Positions 44,724 to 54,415 of a DNA stretch of 64,000 bases are shown piece by piece. A program made the translations under genes and the position numbers. The stretch comes from CAWBAT01 sp046331665 (GTDB lineage Bacteria; Acidobacteriota; Terriglobia; Versatilivoradales; Versatilivoraceae): positions 1-64,000 of the forward strand of contig JAXLQK010000020.1 of NCBI GenBank assembly GCA_046331665.1, read 5' to 3'. Under the pieces are notes generated by a model. That model saw nothing but the letters and a program-made list of their open reading frames with translations, did no database searches and was not told the origin of the DNA. Position 1 is the stretch's first letter, and each line of letters starts with the position of its first letter.

Positions 44724-46016
44724 ATGTATCTTCTCTATAGTTTCTGTTTTACCGTCGGATTGATTCTGGCTGCGCCTTATTTCTTATATCAAGGATTCTT
44801 TCATAAGAAATATTTTGCGGGACTTGGTCAGCGCCTTGGCTTTCTGCCAACCGCCATTGCCCTTGAACACCGCAATGGGATCTGGGTCCATGCGGTGTCT
44901 GTTGGAGAGTTTCTGGCGGTCCTCCCTCTCTTACATGCCTTGAAAAAAGAATTCCCGGAAAATCCCCTGGTTGTCACCACAACCACCATGACCGGACAAC
45001 AGCTGGCACGCCAAAAACTCGAGGGGATGGCTCAGGTTCTTATGTTTCCACTGGACTGGAGTTTTGTCGTGCGACGCTTTCTCAGGGTACTTCAACCGGC
45101 CATCGTCTTAATTGTCGAGACCGAACTCTGGCCTAATTTCTTGCGAGAGTGCCATCAGGAAAAAGTCCCGCTGTTATTGGTCAATGGCAGGATCTCCGAC
45201 ACCTCGATGGTGCGATACCGAAAAATCACATGGTTCATGAGATCAATTCTCAAGCATTTCAGCTACTTTCTCATGCAGTCTCATCAAGACCGGGACCGTC
45301 TGATTGGATTGGGGGCTCCTGCGGAGAAGATCGCCGTCAGTGGAAATCTCAAGTATGATTTGCAACCTCCTCAAGAGATCGAACGCCTGAGTGGCACGTA
45401 TCGCCGCCAGTTTGGATTTACTCCGGACCGCTTTGTCGTGATCGCCGGAAGCACGATGAAGGGGGAGGAAGAAATGGTCGTCGCCGCCTTCCAGAAATTG
45501 GCGGAGAGAGTTCCCCATGCCAGGCTGATTCTTGCCCCACGCCACCCACAGCGGGTTCAAGAGGTGGAAGGCATTCTCGCCACTTTCGGGTTACCCTTTA
45601 AGAAACGCAGTGAACTCACGGGAGAGGCACAACCGCCGCCAGATTGCCGGGTGATCTTATTGGATACCATGGGGGAACTTTTCCCTCTCTATCATCTGGC
45701 AGACGCAGTGTTTGTAGGGGGCAGCCTGGTTCCCCGGGGGGGGCACAACATCATGGAGCCTGCTCTTTACCAGAAACCGATTCTCGTGGGTCCACACATG
45801 GATAATTTCCGGGAGATTGCCCGCCAATTCCTGGAGCGGCAGGCGGCCCTGTCTGTCCCCGATGGACCCGCACTGGCAGACCGCCTTATTGAGCTGGCCC
45901 GAAAACCGGAATGGCGCACAGAACTGGGAGCTCGTGCGGGGGCTATATTGAATCAAAATCGCGGGGCCACCCAGCGAACGCTAAACCAAGTGAGAAACTG
46001 CCTGGCTGGCACTTAA
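44724..46016 (+). CDS. waaA: 3-deoxy-D-manno-octulosonic acid transferase (Kdo transferase)
   Basis: The protein of about 430 residues has an N-terminal membrane anchor (MYLLYSFCFTVGLIL) and the GT30 architecture with IWVHAVSVGEFLA, SNGRISD-type loop (LLLVNGRISDTS) and the C-terminal VFVGGSLVPRGGHNIMEPA block. It adds Kdo to lipid IVA at the inner face of the inner membrane. The start is ATG 44724, right before the anchor. The longer frame from TTG 44628 adds residues unlike the family. It opens the LPS cluster with lpxK. Confidence 0.93.
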   Translation: MYLLYSFCFTVGLILAAPYFLYQGFFHKKYFAGLGQRLGFLPTAIALEHRNGIWVHAVSVGEFLAVLPLLHALKKEFPENPLVVTTTTMTGQQLARQKLEGMAQVLMFPLDWSFVVRRFLRVLQPAIVLIVETELWPNFLRECHQEKVPLLLVNGRISDTSMVRYRKITWFMRSILKHFSYFLMQSHQDRDRLIGLGAPAEKIAVSGNLKYDLQPPQEIERLSGTYRRQFGFTPDRFVVIAGSTMKGEEEMVVAAFQKLAERVPHARLILAPRHPQRVQEVEGILATFGLPFKKRSELTGEAQPPPDCRVILLDTMGELFPLYHLADAVFVGGSLVPRGGHNIMEPALYQKPILVGPHMDNFREIARQFLERQAALSVPDGPALADRLIELARKPEWRTELGARAGAILNQNRGATQRTLNQVRNCLAGT

Positions 46017-46096
46017 TCGAGTCCTTAAGGCTGACGGCGTCAATTGGCTCTTAGGCCCCGTTCCAACAGGATTCGATTGATTTACTCGTTGCTATC

Positions 46097-47164
46097 ATGC
46101 TCCTCATTCAACACCTCCTGACTCCGCTAGGCTGGATCTACGCGGGACTGATCCGCTTTCGATTGTGGCTTTACGCAACAGGCCTGAAGAGCCCCTCCCG
46201 CTTGCGAAAGCCAGTCATTTGCGTCGGGAATCTGACCATGGGGGGAACTGGCAAAACGCCCTGCGTCATTGTTATTGGCCGTCTTTTGCAGGAACAAGGG
46301 TATCGAGTCTCCGTGATCCTCCGAGGTTACAAAGGACGCCACCATGGCCCTCCCTTGCTCGTCTCAAACGGCACTTCACTGCTGGCTACGTCGGAGCAGG
46401 CAGGTGACGAAGCCCTGCTGATTGCCAAGAATTTGCCCGAGGCGGTGGTGGCTGTTTCCAAAGACCGGAAATCGTGTGGTGACTGGGTGGAAAACAATTT
46501 CCCCGTCGACGTCCACCTGCTCGACGATGGTTACCAGCATCTACCATTGTTTCGCAACTTCAACCTCCTTCTCCTCGATGTGACCAATCCATTTGGAGGC
46601 GGATTCCCGCCAATGGGCCGGTTACGGGAGCCCTTGAGCGGGATAAAGCGGGCCGATGCCATTCTTCTGACTCGGACAAAGTTGGGAGAAAGCTATGATT
46701 CCCTGATTCAGGAATTGCGGAGGCATCGCAAGGACCTTCCCCTTTTCTATTCCAGACAGAAGATCTATTCCGTGGATTCTCTTCCAGGCGATGCAACCCT
46801 GGAGCCCGTGCAATTCCGAGACACCCGTTTACTGGCCTTCGCCGGGATCGGAAACCCCTCCCAATTTTTCTCGTTGCTCAAGGAGAGTCAATTCTGCATT
46901 CTGCAAACTTGTGCGTTTCCGGATCACCATCGCTATACCTCTCGTGACGTCTCAACACTCAAATCGCTTTCAAAGAAGATAAAAAGCCACGGGATGATCA
47001 CCACGGAAAAAGACGCCCAGAACCTCAGCCTCAACGATTTTCCCGACCATAAGGTTTGGGTGGCGAAACTGGAGTTTGAACTGGAAGATCCCGTCACGCT
47101 TCTCGATTTCATGCTGCGGAAGCTGGGAACCAAAATTTCACCGGACCGAATGATTGAGCCTTAA
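46097..47164 (+). CDS. lpxK: Tetraacyldisaccharide 4'-kinase (lipid A kinase)
   Basis: The 355-residue protein has an N-terminal membrane helix, the P-loop VGNLTMGGTGKTP at about 41-52, a DDGYQH motif with the catalytic aspartates, and the ITTEKDAQ region. It phosphorylates the lipid A precursor at position 4'. It follows waaA on the same strand after 80 bases. Confidence 0.95.
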   Translation: MLLIQHLLTPLGWIYAGLIRFRLWLYATGLKSPSRLRKPVICVGNLTMGGTGKTPCVIVIGRLLQEQGYRVSVILRGYKGRHHGPPLLVSNGTSLLATSEQAGDEALLIAKNLPEAVVAVSKDRKSCGDWVENNFPVDVHLLDDGYQHLPLFRNFNLLLLDVTNPFGGGFPPMGRLREPLSGIKRADAILLTRTKLGESYDSLIQELRRHRKDLPLFYSRQKIYSVDSLPGDATLEPVQFRDTRLLAFAGIGNPSQFFSLLKESQFCILQTCAFPDHHRYTSRDVSTLKSLSKKIKSHGMITTEKDAQNLSLNDFPDHKVWVAKLEFELEDPVTLLDFMLRKLGTKISPDRMIEP

Positions 47165-47205
47165 TTCGTTACTATGGGATTGGAGGGGAACACCGTTACC
47201 CATGG

Positions 47206-48309
47206 ATGGACACCTTGATTGAGACGAAGAGCATTCATAAGCTGTTGGTTCGAGGAACCAACTGGGTGGGAGATGCCGTCCTGTCTTTACCAGCGCTCTT
47301 TCTCATCCGGCAATCCCTGCCCCAGGCGCACATCACTTTAATGGTGGTTCCCTGGGTGAGCGGGGTCTACGAGGAGTGTCCTGCAATCAATGAGATTTTC
47401 CTCTATAACCGCCGCCAGGAGCATCGGGGAGTTCGAGGGAAGTTTCGCTTGGTCGAAGAGTTGCATTCGAAACAATTCGACGCCGCCATTCTTTTTCAAA
47501 ATGCTTTTGAGGCGGCACTCCTGGCGGGGCTGTCTCGAATCCCTCTCAGAGCTGGATATCGTCGCGATGGACGAGGATGGCTGTTATCGCCTGCGATACG
47601 TCGTGATCCTCGCCTTAAGAATCTTCATCAAAGCTACTATTATCTGGATCTGGTTGAACAGATTTTTGGACTGCAGCGCAGTTTGGAAAGCCCGTCGCCC
47701 TGCGGCCCGGAAAATTCCATCGGCTCCTCGAATCGTGATTGGCTGAGCGTCAGCCCGCCAAGGAGACAAAAGGCGCGTCAAACTCTTGAGTCCGAAGGAA
47801 TTCGTGGCGGAAGACCGATCATCGGTGTCAATCCGGGAGCCTCCTTCGGTTCGGCCAAGCGATGGCCTACGGATCGGTTTGCTTCACTGCTAGATCGACT
47901 GGCGGGCGAGCAGGAGGTCAATGTCGTTCTTTGTGGATCGCCTGCCGAGGTTCCCATCGCCAGGGCGATCGCCTCGAGGATGCGGCATGCTCCCACCATT
48001 CTGTCCGGCAAAACCAGTTTGGCGGAACTGGTCGCGGTGATTTCCTGTTGTGATCTTTTTATTACTAACGATTCTGGTCCCATGCATCTGGCGGCTGCGC
48101 TTAAGATCCCCATGGTTTCCATTTTCGGGCCAACCGATGAAATCGCCACTGGGCCCATGAATTCAGACGCCGTGCTCATCAAGAAAAGAGTTGAATGTAG
48201 CCCATGCCTTTTGCGAGAATGCCCGATTGATCATCGTTGCATGACGAGGATTGCTGTCGACGAGGTCTATCGTCAGGCGGTTCAGCAGCTCCAAAAAATA
48301 AGTGCGTAA
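47206..48309 (+). CDS. waaF: GT9 heptosyltransferase (WaaF-like)
   Basis: The 367-residue protein has the opening VRGTNWVGDAVLSLPAL and the C-terminal SDGP-type loop FITNDSGPMHLAAAL with VSIFGPTDEIATGP, which bind ADP-heptose in GT9 enzymes. It adds a heptose to the LPS core. WaaF (heptosyltransferase II) is the closer fit by its NWVGDAVL start; WaaC cannot be excluded. The ATG is 47206; an ATG 4 bases earlier is out of frame. Confidence 0.9.
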   Translation: MDTLIETKSIHKLLVRGTNWVGDAVLSLPALFLIRQSLPQAHITLMVVPWVSGVYEECPAINEIFLYNRRQEHRGVRGKFRLVEELHSKQFDAAILFQNAFEAALLAGLSRIPLRAGYRRDGRGWLLSPAIRRDPRLKNLHQSYYYLDLVEQIFGLQRSLESPSPCGPENSIGSSNRDWLSVSPPRRQKARQTLESEGIRGGRPIIGVNPGASFGSAKRWPTDRFASLLDRLAGEQEVNVVLCGSPAEVPIARAIASRMRHAPTILSGKTSLAELVAVISCCDLFITNDSGPMHLAAALKIPMVSIFGPTDEIATGPMNSDAVLIKKRVECSPCLLRECPIDHRCMTRIAVDEVYRQAVQQLQKISA

Positions 48310-48346
48310 CCTCTCCGTTGTTATCCTGAGATTCTCCTGACTCTGA

Positions 48347-48955
48347 ATGCCTAATATTGGCGTCTTCATCGATCGCGACGGGACCATAAGTGAAGAAGTC
48401 GGTTACATTAACCATGTATCGCGCTTCCAGGTCTATCCCTGGTCACCCGATGCCATCCGCAGCCTGAACCAAATTGGGCTAAGAGCCATTCTCGTCACTA
48501 ATCAGGCTGGCGTAGCAAGGGGGTATTTCAAGGAAAGCATGATTGAAGAGGTCCATCAAAAGCTTCGTAATGAACTGGGAAAAACGGGAGCCTTTCTGGA
48601 TGCGATTTACTACTGCCCTCATCACCCGTCGGCTGGAGTCCCGCCGTATCGAATGGATTGTAATTGCAGGAAGCCGAAGCCGGGGATGCTGCTGCGCGCC
48701 GCCAGCGAGTTTGAGATCGATTTGAGTCAGTCTTATGTCATCGGAGATCGATATAGCGACATAGAACTCGCCCGGAATGCGGGTTCCAAAGCCATTTTTG
48801 TCCTGTCCGGGTATGGATTGGGCGAATACGAATACCAGCGGCAACACTGGATCGTCCAGCCCGACTGGATTGCCCGGGATCTGCAGGAAGCCACCGAAAT
48901 TATTTTGAGACAATACCAGGCAGCCTTTTCCGCAAGGAAAATAGACCGGGCTTAA
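48347..48955 (+). CDS. gmhB: D-glycero-beta-D-manno-heptose 1,7-bisphosphate 7-phosphatase
   Basis: The 202-residue HAD phosphatase has the nucleophile motif FIDRDGTI, the VTNQAGVARG motif with its threonine, and GDRYSDIELA. The CPHHPSAG and CNCRKP segments supply the zinc-site cysteines and histidine that mark GmhB. It is the middle step of ADP-heptose synthesis, next to rfaE1 and rfaE2, with its stop adjoining the rfaE1 start. Confidence 0.95.
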   Translation: MPNIGVFIDRDGTISEEVGYINHVSRFQVYPWSPDAIRSLNQIGLRAILVTNQAGVARGYFKESMIEEVHQKLRNELGKTGAFLDAIYYCPHHPSAGVPPYRMDCNCRKPKPGMLLRAASEFEIDLSQSYVIGDRYSDIELARNAGSKAIFVLSGYGLGEYEYQRQHWIVQPDWIARDLQEATEIILRQYQAAFSARKIDRA

Positions 48956-49978
48956 ATGATGACAAACAATTCACGAAAACGTTATCTGGAGCTCCTGAAC
49001 CGGTTTCGGAATTGTCCGCTTATGGTATACGGGGATTTGGTGGCCGATGAGTTCGTCTATGGAGAAATTTCCCGGATATCCCGGGAAGCTCCCGTCCTCA
49101 TTCTTCGTCATCAGGAATCCCGAATTGTGCCGGGCGGAGCAGCCAATGCGGTCAATAATCTTCAGGCCCTAGGGGCAATGCCTATTCCGGTGGGGATTCT
49201 AGGAATGGATGCGGCTGGCCAGGCCTTGCGAAGCTATTTCTCCAGACGGAGGATCCCGCTTTCTTTTCTGCAACAGATGCGGGACTACCCTACGCCAACC
49301 AAGACCCGTTACTCGGCCGGTTCCATTCATTCATCGCGGCAGCAGGTTCTCCGCATCGATCGCGGTTCTCCTTTCGAACACACGCCGGCCACTCATCGCA
49401 GAACGCTTCGTTTATTGGAGAAAGTGTTGAAATCCTGCCGTGGGATTCTGATCTCCGATTACGGGTTCGGGTTCGTTACGCCGCAAATTGTCCATACTCT
49501 TTCCCAACGGAATCAACGAGACCTTCCCATCACCTTGGATTCTCGTTTCCATCTGCTGGGGTTTCAGGGGCTCACGGCCGCAACTCCCAATGAGCCGGAA
49601 GTTGAGGCGGCGCTGGGGATCAAAATCGGGACGAACACGGCTTTGCTGGAGCAGGCAGGCCGGAAGCTCTTGAGAAAGATGAAACTCCGGTCTCTCTTGA
49701 TAACGCGCGGCCGGGACGGAATGACGTTGTTCGAACCTGGCATCAAATCTACCCACATTCCCATCCACGGAACGGATGAGATTGCAGACGTTACCGGAGC
49801 CGGAGACACGGTCATTGCCGTATTCACCCTGGCCCTGGCCATTGGCGCCAGCTCTTATGAGGCGGCCCGCCTGTCCAATTACGCGGGCGGAATCGTGGTC
49901 ATGAAACAGGGGACTGCCACGGTTTCCGTAAAGGAGTTGCGCCAGGCGATTGCCGAAGATCCTACGTTGCGAGATTAG
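48956..49978 (+). CDS. rfaE1: D-glycero-beta-D-manno-heptose-7-phosphate kinase
   Basis: The 340-residue PfkB-family kinase has GGAANAVNNLQ near 60, the substrate block GDLVADEFVYGEI, and the C-terminal DVTGAGDTVIAVFTLAL with the catalytic aspartate. It phosphorylates heptose-7-phosphate at position 1. Its usual partner domain is encoded as a separate gene (rfaE2), rather than fused as in HldE of Enterobacteria. Confidence 0.94.
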   Translation: MMTNNSRKRYLELLNRFRNCPLMVYGDLVADEFVYGEISRISREAPVLILRHQESRIVPGGAANAVNNLQALGAMPIPVGILGMDAAGQALRSYFSRRRIPLSFLQQMRDYPTPTKTRYSAGSIHSSRQQVLRIDRGSPFEHTPATHRRTLRLLEKVLKSCRGILISDYGFGFVTPQIVHTLSQRNQRDLPITLDSRFHLLGFQGLTAATPNEPEVEAALGIKIGTNTALLEQAGRKLLRKMKLRSLLITRGRDGMTLFEPGIKSTHIPIHGTDEIADVTGAGDTVIAVFTLALAIGASSYEAARLSNYAGGIVVMKQGTATVSVKELRQAIAEDPTLRD

Positions 49979-49990
49979 GGGCCCAGGCGC

Positions 49991-50515
49991 TTGCCCACTA
50001 CTGTGAAGACGACCGACAAGATCCAGGAACTTTCACACCTTCTACCGATTGTTGCAGAGCGAAAACAGCATGGCGAGATCGTCGTCTTGGCCAATGGCTG
50101 TTTTGACCTGCTGCATGTCGGTCATATCCGATTCCTGGAGGGAGCCAAGGAGCAGGGGGACGTTTTAATCGTCGGATTAAACAGCGACTCCTCGGTGCAA
50201 AGCCTTAAGGGACCGGGACGGCCGGTCATGCCAGGTTACGAGCGAGCGGAGATCATCGCAGCGCTGGCTTGCGTCGACTACGTCGTCCTCTTCGACGAGT
50301 TGACGGTCGAAAACCTTCTCTTGAGCCTCAAGCCCGATATCCACTGCAAAGGCACGGACTACACCCCGGAAACGGTTCCCGAAAAGGATATCGTCAAGTC
50401 CTATGGCGGGCAGATCGCCATCGTAGGAGATCCGAAGAAACACTCCACCCGAGACCTGATCCGGTCTCTTGAACCTCGCCAGGGAAGACTTCCCTCTGAC
50501 AAAGCCAAACCATGA
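49991..50515 (+). CDS. rfaE2: D-glycero-beta-D-manno-heptose 1-phosphate adenylyltransferase
   Basis: The 174-residue cytidylyltransferase-like protein has the NGCFDLLHVGHIRFL motif (HxGH) at about 36-50 and the GPGRPV and SSTR-type loop. It makes ADP-heptose from heptose 1-phosphate and ATP. TTG 49991 is preferred because AGGGG lies 9 bases upstream; GTG 50003 is an alternative. Its stop overlaps the next gene's start (ATGA). Confidence 0.93.
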   Translation: MPTTVKTTDKIQELSHLLPIVAERKQHGEIVVLANGCFDLLHVGHIRFLEGAKEQGDVLIVGLNSDSSVQSLKGPGRPVMPGYERAEIIAALACVDYVVLFDELTVENLLLSLKPDIHCKGTDYTPETVPEKDIVKSYGGQIAIVGDPKKHSTRDLIRSLEPRQGRLPSDKAKP

Positions 50516-51582
50516 CCCAGCCCAGGATTCAGCGCCTATTGATCATCAAGTTGGGTTCAATTGGTGATGTGGTGCATACCTTGCCGGCGCTGGCCACCCT
50601 CCGACAGGCCTTCCCCGATGCCGAATTGGATTGGCTGGTGGAGAGAAAGGCCCGGCCAATTCTGCAGGGAAACACGGCAATACATGAGGTGATTGAAGCA
50701 GATACCCACCGCTGGAGAAAATCGTGGTGGGCTCCGGGAACATGGCTCGAGATGAAAGGTCTATTCCAGAAACTGCGAGCCAGAAGCTACGACGTGGTTA
50801 TCGACTTTCAAGGACTATGGAAATCTGCCTCGATGGGCTATTTTTCTCACTCTCGAAAATTCATTGGATTTGCGAAAGGCGCCCTCAAGGAACCCGGATG
50901 TCGTCTCTTTTACCAAGAAACGATCTCCCCTTCGCCCCAATCGATCCACGTTGTCGAGCGCTATCTGGATCTGGTTAGGAATTTGACCGATGTAGAGCCC
51001 GTCTACCAGTTTGAACTTCCCACTTTGCAAGAAGACGAAGCCTCTGTGTCCGCTCAATTAACCGCCTCCAGGCTCGGTCGTTTCGTTATTTTCAACCCGG
51101 GCGGAGGATGGACAACCAAAAATTGGCTTCCCGAGAACTACGCAAAATTGCATGATATGATCCAATCCGATTTTGGGCTGAGAAGCGTGGTGACGTGGGG
51201 GCCGGGGGAAGAAATCTTGGTTGAGAAAATGATCAACAGCTGCCGCTCGACCCCACCCGTGAAGATTCCGACTACGATTCTGCAATTCATCGCTTTAGTG
51301 CGAAAGGCGGCCCTGTTTGTGGGAGGAGATACAGGGCCGTTGCATATTGCAGCGGCTTGCGGAACCCCCGTCGTTGCCATCTACGGTCCTACCGATCCGG
51401 CAAGGAACGGACCCTTCGGTCAGTTGGAATGGGTCGCATCGGAGAAGGTCCCCTGCGGTCCCTGTTACTTGCGACGATGTACGAAATTTCAAAACGAATG
51501 CCTGCGAAAGATTGAGGTGGAACACGTCTACCGGTTGATGGCAGGACGAATGGAGCTGATGGCTAAGCGGGGGCTGTGTTGA
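50512..51582 (+). CDS. GT9 heptosyltransferase
   Basis: The 356-residue protein is a second GT9 enzyme with the opening LIIKLGSIGDVVHTLPAL and the FVGGDTGPLHIAAACGTPVVAIYGPTDP acceptor-domain loop. It adds ADP-heptose to the LPS core; the KLGSIGDVVHTLP start is the WaaC pattern, so this may be heptosyltransferase I beside the WaaF-like enzyme upstream. Its start overlaps rfaE2 (ATGA). Confidence 0.88.
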   Translation: MTQPRIQRLLIIKLGSIGDVVHTLPALATLRQAFPDAELDWLVERKARPILQGNTAIHEVIEADTHRWRKSWWAPGTWLEMKGLFQKLRARSYDVVIDFQGLWKSASMGYFSHSRKFIGFAKGALKEPGCRLFYQETISPSPQSIHVVERYLDLVRNLTDVEPVYQFELPTLQEDEASVSAQLTASRLGRFVIFNPGGGWTTKNWLPENYAKLHDMIQSDFGLRSVVTWGPGEEILVEKMINSCRSTPPVKIPTTILQFIALVRKAALFVGGDTGPLHIAAACGTPVVAIYGPTDPARNGPFGQLEWVASEKVPCGPCYLRRCTKFQNECLRKIEVEHVYRLMAGRMELMAKRGLC

Positions 51583-52112
51583 GGGATTGGGCTTCCAAAA
51601 TTCGGGTCCCGGCAGGATTCATTATGGCGCTTCTATATTTTTACATCTGCCAGCCAATTTTCGTCAGCTTTCTCTGGGGATCTTGGATTGCGTTGCTGGG
51701 CATCCTGCTTCGAGCCTGGGCTTCGGGCCATCTTTACAAGAATCAACGAGTGGCAACATCTGGCCCCTATGCCTTCACGCGAAACCCTTTATATTTGGGC
51801 AGTTTCATCATCGGCCTTGGTTTCTGCCTGATTGCCCGAAGTTATGCCGCCACGGGAATCTTCGTCTTCTTGTTTGCTGTGTTGTATATCCCGTCGATGC
51901 AACGAGAAACTGAATATCTGCGAGAAACCTTTGGCGCCGTTTACTCCCATTATGAGGCGGGAGTACCGGTTTTTTTCCCGCGATGGACGCCATTCCCATG
52001 CCTTCCCAATTCATTTAACTTTCATCAGTATTTTGCCAATAAGGAGTATAAGGCGGGCTTGGGTTATCTCGGGGCCTTGGCCTTGCTACTTCTCAAGATG
52101 AGGCTGGCCTAA
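51576..52112 (+). CDS. Isoprenylcysteine carboxyl methyltransferase-like membrane protein
   Basis: The 178-residue protein has four or five membrane spans and the ICMT/phospholipid methyltransferase block TSGPYAFTRNPLYLGSFIIGLG with the RETEYLRETFGAVYSHYEAGVPVFFP end. It should methylate a lipid or other small substrate at the membrane with SAM. GTG 51576 overlaps the heptosyltransferase by 7 bases, so it is translated with the LPS operon. The substrate is unknown. Confidence 0.8.
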   Translation: MLRDWASKIRVPAGFIMALLYFYICQPIFVSFLWGSWIALLGILLRAWASGHLYKNQRVATSGPYAFTRNPLYLGSFIIGLGFCLIARSYAATGIFVFLFAVLYIPSMQRETEYLRETFGAVYSHYEAGVPVFFPRWTPFPCLPNSFNFHQYFANKEYKAGLGYLGALALLLLKMRLA

Positions 52113-52119
52113 ACGACTC

Positions 52120-52977
52120 ATGCGCATTTTTCCTTTCGGCCGTTTTTCCATTGCGGGTGTCCTGCTTTTTGCTGCCGGCCTCGTGCTATTTCAGCCGGCA
52201 ACGGAGTTCGAATCGTCACGCGCAGCGCCGGCAACGTTTGACAAACCTGCTGTAGCGCCCCCTGGGCCCTCAACCCTGCCATTCGAAGTAGGGGAAAAAC
52301 TCTCCTTTGATGTTTCCTGGAAGATTTTCGATGCCGGGACTGCAACCATGACCTTGACAGACCGGGTGTTGGTTGAGAATGAGGAGATGTACAAGGTCAA
52401 CGCCGTTGTACGCTCCACGGGAGTTGTCTCCACACTATTTAAGGTGGTTGACGTTTTTGAATCCTTCTTCCACACCAAGGATTTGTGTTCGTATCGAATC
52501 ATGAAAGATATCTGGGAAGGTCGGCGTCATCGAAGTACCCTGGTGACATTTGATCAGCGAACCCGGAAGGCTCAGATGGAAGATAGGGACCTGGCCAAAC
52601 CGGAGTCACCGGTCAAGCGCGTGGAAAGCCCTATTCCCGGATGCGTCCAAGACGTTATTTCGGCTCTCTACATGATTCGGACCAAGCCATTAAAAGTAGA
52701 CGACCAAATCCATTTTCCAGTGAGTGACGGTGGGCGCACCTATGACGTTATCGTGGAAATACAAGCCAGGGAAGAAATTCGCACGCCGGCCGGGGTTTTT
52801 CAGACCCTACGGCTGGAACCACGAGTTTTTGGAGGTCTATTCAAAAGCCGAGGGCGGCTCTTTGTATGGGTTACCAACGACAGTGCCAAGATGCCCGTTC
52901 AAGTCAAGGCCCGCATGAATATAGGCACCATTACCGCCTCTTTAACCCAGGTCAGCAAGATTCCGCTCTCCCATTAG
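52120..52977 (+). CDS. DUF3108 domain protein
   Basis: The 285-residue protein has an N-terminal signal or anchor (residues 8-24) and a DUF3108 beta-barrel-like domain (FEVGEKLSFDVSWKIFDAGTATM, then CVQDVISALYMIRT and GRTYDVIVEIQ). Exported, probably periplasmic; related proteins sit with envelope genes. It is 7 bases after the methyltransferase, so the LPS operon probably extends into it. Confidence 0.82.
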   Translation: MRIFPFGRFSIAGVLLFAAGLVLFQPATEFESSRAAPATFDKPAVAPPGPSTLPFEVGEKLSFDVSWKIFDAGTATMTLTDRVLVENEEMYKVNAVVRSTGVVSTLFKVVDVFESFFHTKDLCSYRIMKDIWEGRRHRSTLVTFDQRTRKAQMEDRDLAKPESPVKRVESPIPGCVQDVISALYMIRTKPLKVDDQIHFPVSDGGRTYDVIVEIQAREEIRTPAGVFQTLRLEPRVFGGLFKSRGRLFVWVTNDSAKMPVQVKARMNIGTITASLTQVSKIPLSH

Positions 52978-53080
52978 CTACTTGATGAGAATTGTGTCCC
53001 CCGATGGCCGCAGGTTCCCCTGCTTCTGACAATTTCTCTTGAGTCTCTTCTCGCAAAGGTCGCCCCATCGCCAGCCATGG

Positions 53081-53112
53081 ACCTCGCTCCTCATCTAATT
53101 GGGGAGCGAGGT
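53081..53112 (+). terminator. Stem-loop after the LPS operon
   Basis: A perfect 10-base stem (53081-53090 and 53103-53112) with a 12-base loop lies about 100 bases past the DUF3108 stop. It lacks a T run, so it may be a factor-assisted terminator or a transcript-stabilising end rather than a classic terminator. The rest of 52978-53281 shows an ATGACC/GGTCAT inverted repeat (53191-53214) near the citrate synthase start and no gene. Confidence 0.4.
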
Positions 53113-53281
53113 AGCCGCTAGGGTGAGGAGTGCTGCACGAAAACCTTTTCACCACTGCGCTGTTTGGTTTATGATCATAGTCTTTTGAGAATGACCGTGT
53201 GGTACAAAGGTCATGACGGTCCAGCGGAGGTTACTGCACCCGTCGGCTTCATTATTTTTTGCACTCATTTGGGAGTATTTC

Positions 53282-54415
53282 ATGTCCACTTTTAAGGAAG
53301 GCTTGCAAGACGTCATTGCTGCAAGTTCTTCGGTTTGCTATATCGACGGTGACCGCGGGGTCTTGTCGTATCGTGGGATTGACATTCACGAGCTGGCCGA
53401 GGCTTCAACCTTTGAAGAAGTCTGTTACCTGCTTTGGTTTGGCCGGTTACCCCTGGGTCATGAATTGTTCACCCTTGCTGAGGAAATGGCCAAGAGCCGA
53501 TCCCTACCCGGGGAAATTCTCGCTTTGCTGCGAGGGTTTCCTCAGGCCGCCAACCCGATGGATGTCCTGCGGACGGCGGTTTCCGCACTGGCTTTGTATG
53601 ATCCGGATCGGGATTCGTCGACGCCAGAAGCAAATTTGCGGAAGAGTTATCGACTCACGGGTCAAGTGGCCTCGATTGTGGCCGCCATTGATCGCATTCG
53701 CAAGGGGCTCCCGTTCATTCCACCGGATCCTCAGCTGAGGCACTCCGCCAATTTCCTGCAGATGTTGACAGGTTCAAAACCGTCACCCACCGCAGAAAGA
53801 GCCCTGGATGTCGCGCTCATCCTCCATGCCGATCATGAGTTTAATGCCTCGACGTTTGCGGCACGAGTGACAGCCGCCACCCTATCCGATGTTCACTCCG
53901 CTGTCGTCTCTGCCATCGGGGCCCTCAAGGGTCCGCTGCACGGTGGCGCCAATATTGAAGTCATGCGGATGCTGCTCGCGATGGGAGAGCCTTCCAAGGT
54001 AGAACCTTTTATTCGGGAGGCCTTGGCGTCCAAAAAGAAGATCAGTGGTTTTGGACATCGGGTTTATCACACGGAAGACCCGCGGGCCACTCATTTGCGC
54101 CAAATGTCGGAGGCCCTTTGCCGGAGTACAGGAAACTCAAAGTGGTTTGAGATGTCCCGCCATATCGAAGACCTTCTCCAAAAGGAGAAAAGACTAAATG
54201 CCAATGTCGACTTCTACTCGGCAACGGTCTATTTCACCTTGGGGATTGCCGTGGATCTGTTTACGCCTATTTTTGCAGTGAGCCGAATTTCCGGTTGGAC
54301 GGCTCATATCATGGAGCAGCTTGCAAATAATCGACTCATCCGGCCTCGATCTGATTACACCGGGCCCCGGTACCCATCTCCTTATGTCGCCATGGAGAAA
54401 AGGAACAACAGATGA
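53282..54415 (+). CDS. gltA: Citrate synthase (2-methylcitrate synthase-type)
   Basis: The 377-residue enzyme has the citrate synthase active-site residues: HADHEFNAS, GPLHGGANIE (histidine) and GFGHRVYHTEDPRA (histidine), with NVDFYSATVY (aspartate). It makes citrate from oxaloacetate and acetyl-CoA. This short type is close to 2-methylcitrate synthases, so methylcitrate activity is possible; no prp genes are nearby. ATG 53282 has GGGAG 7 bases upstream. The next gene overlaps its stop (ATGA). Confidence 0.92.
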   Translation: MSTFKEGLQDVIAASSSVCYIDGDRGVLSYRGIDIHELAEASTFEEVCYLLWFGRLPLGHELFTLAEEMAKSRSLPGEILALLRGFPQAANPMDVLRTAVSALALYDPDRDSSTPEANLRKSYRLTGQVASIVAAIDRIRKGLPFIPPDPQLRHSANFLQMLTGSKPSPTAERALDVALILHADHEFNASTFAARVTAATLSDVHSAVVSAIGALKGPLHGGANIEVMRMLLAMGEPSKVEPFIREALASKKKISGFGHRVYHTEDPRATHLRQMSEALCRSTGNSKWFEMSRHIEDLLQKEKRLNANVDFYSATVYFTLGIAVDLFTPIFAVSRISGWTAHIMEQLANNRLIRPRSDYTGPRYPSPYVAMEKRNNR

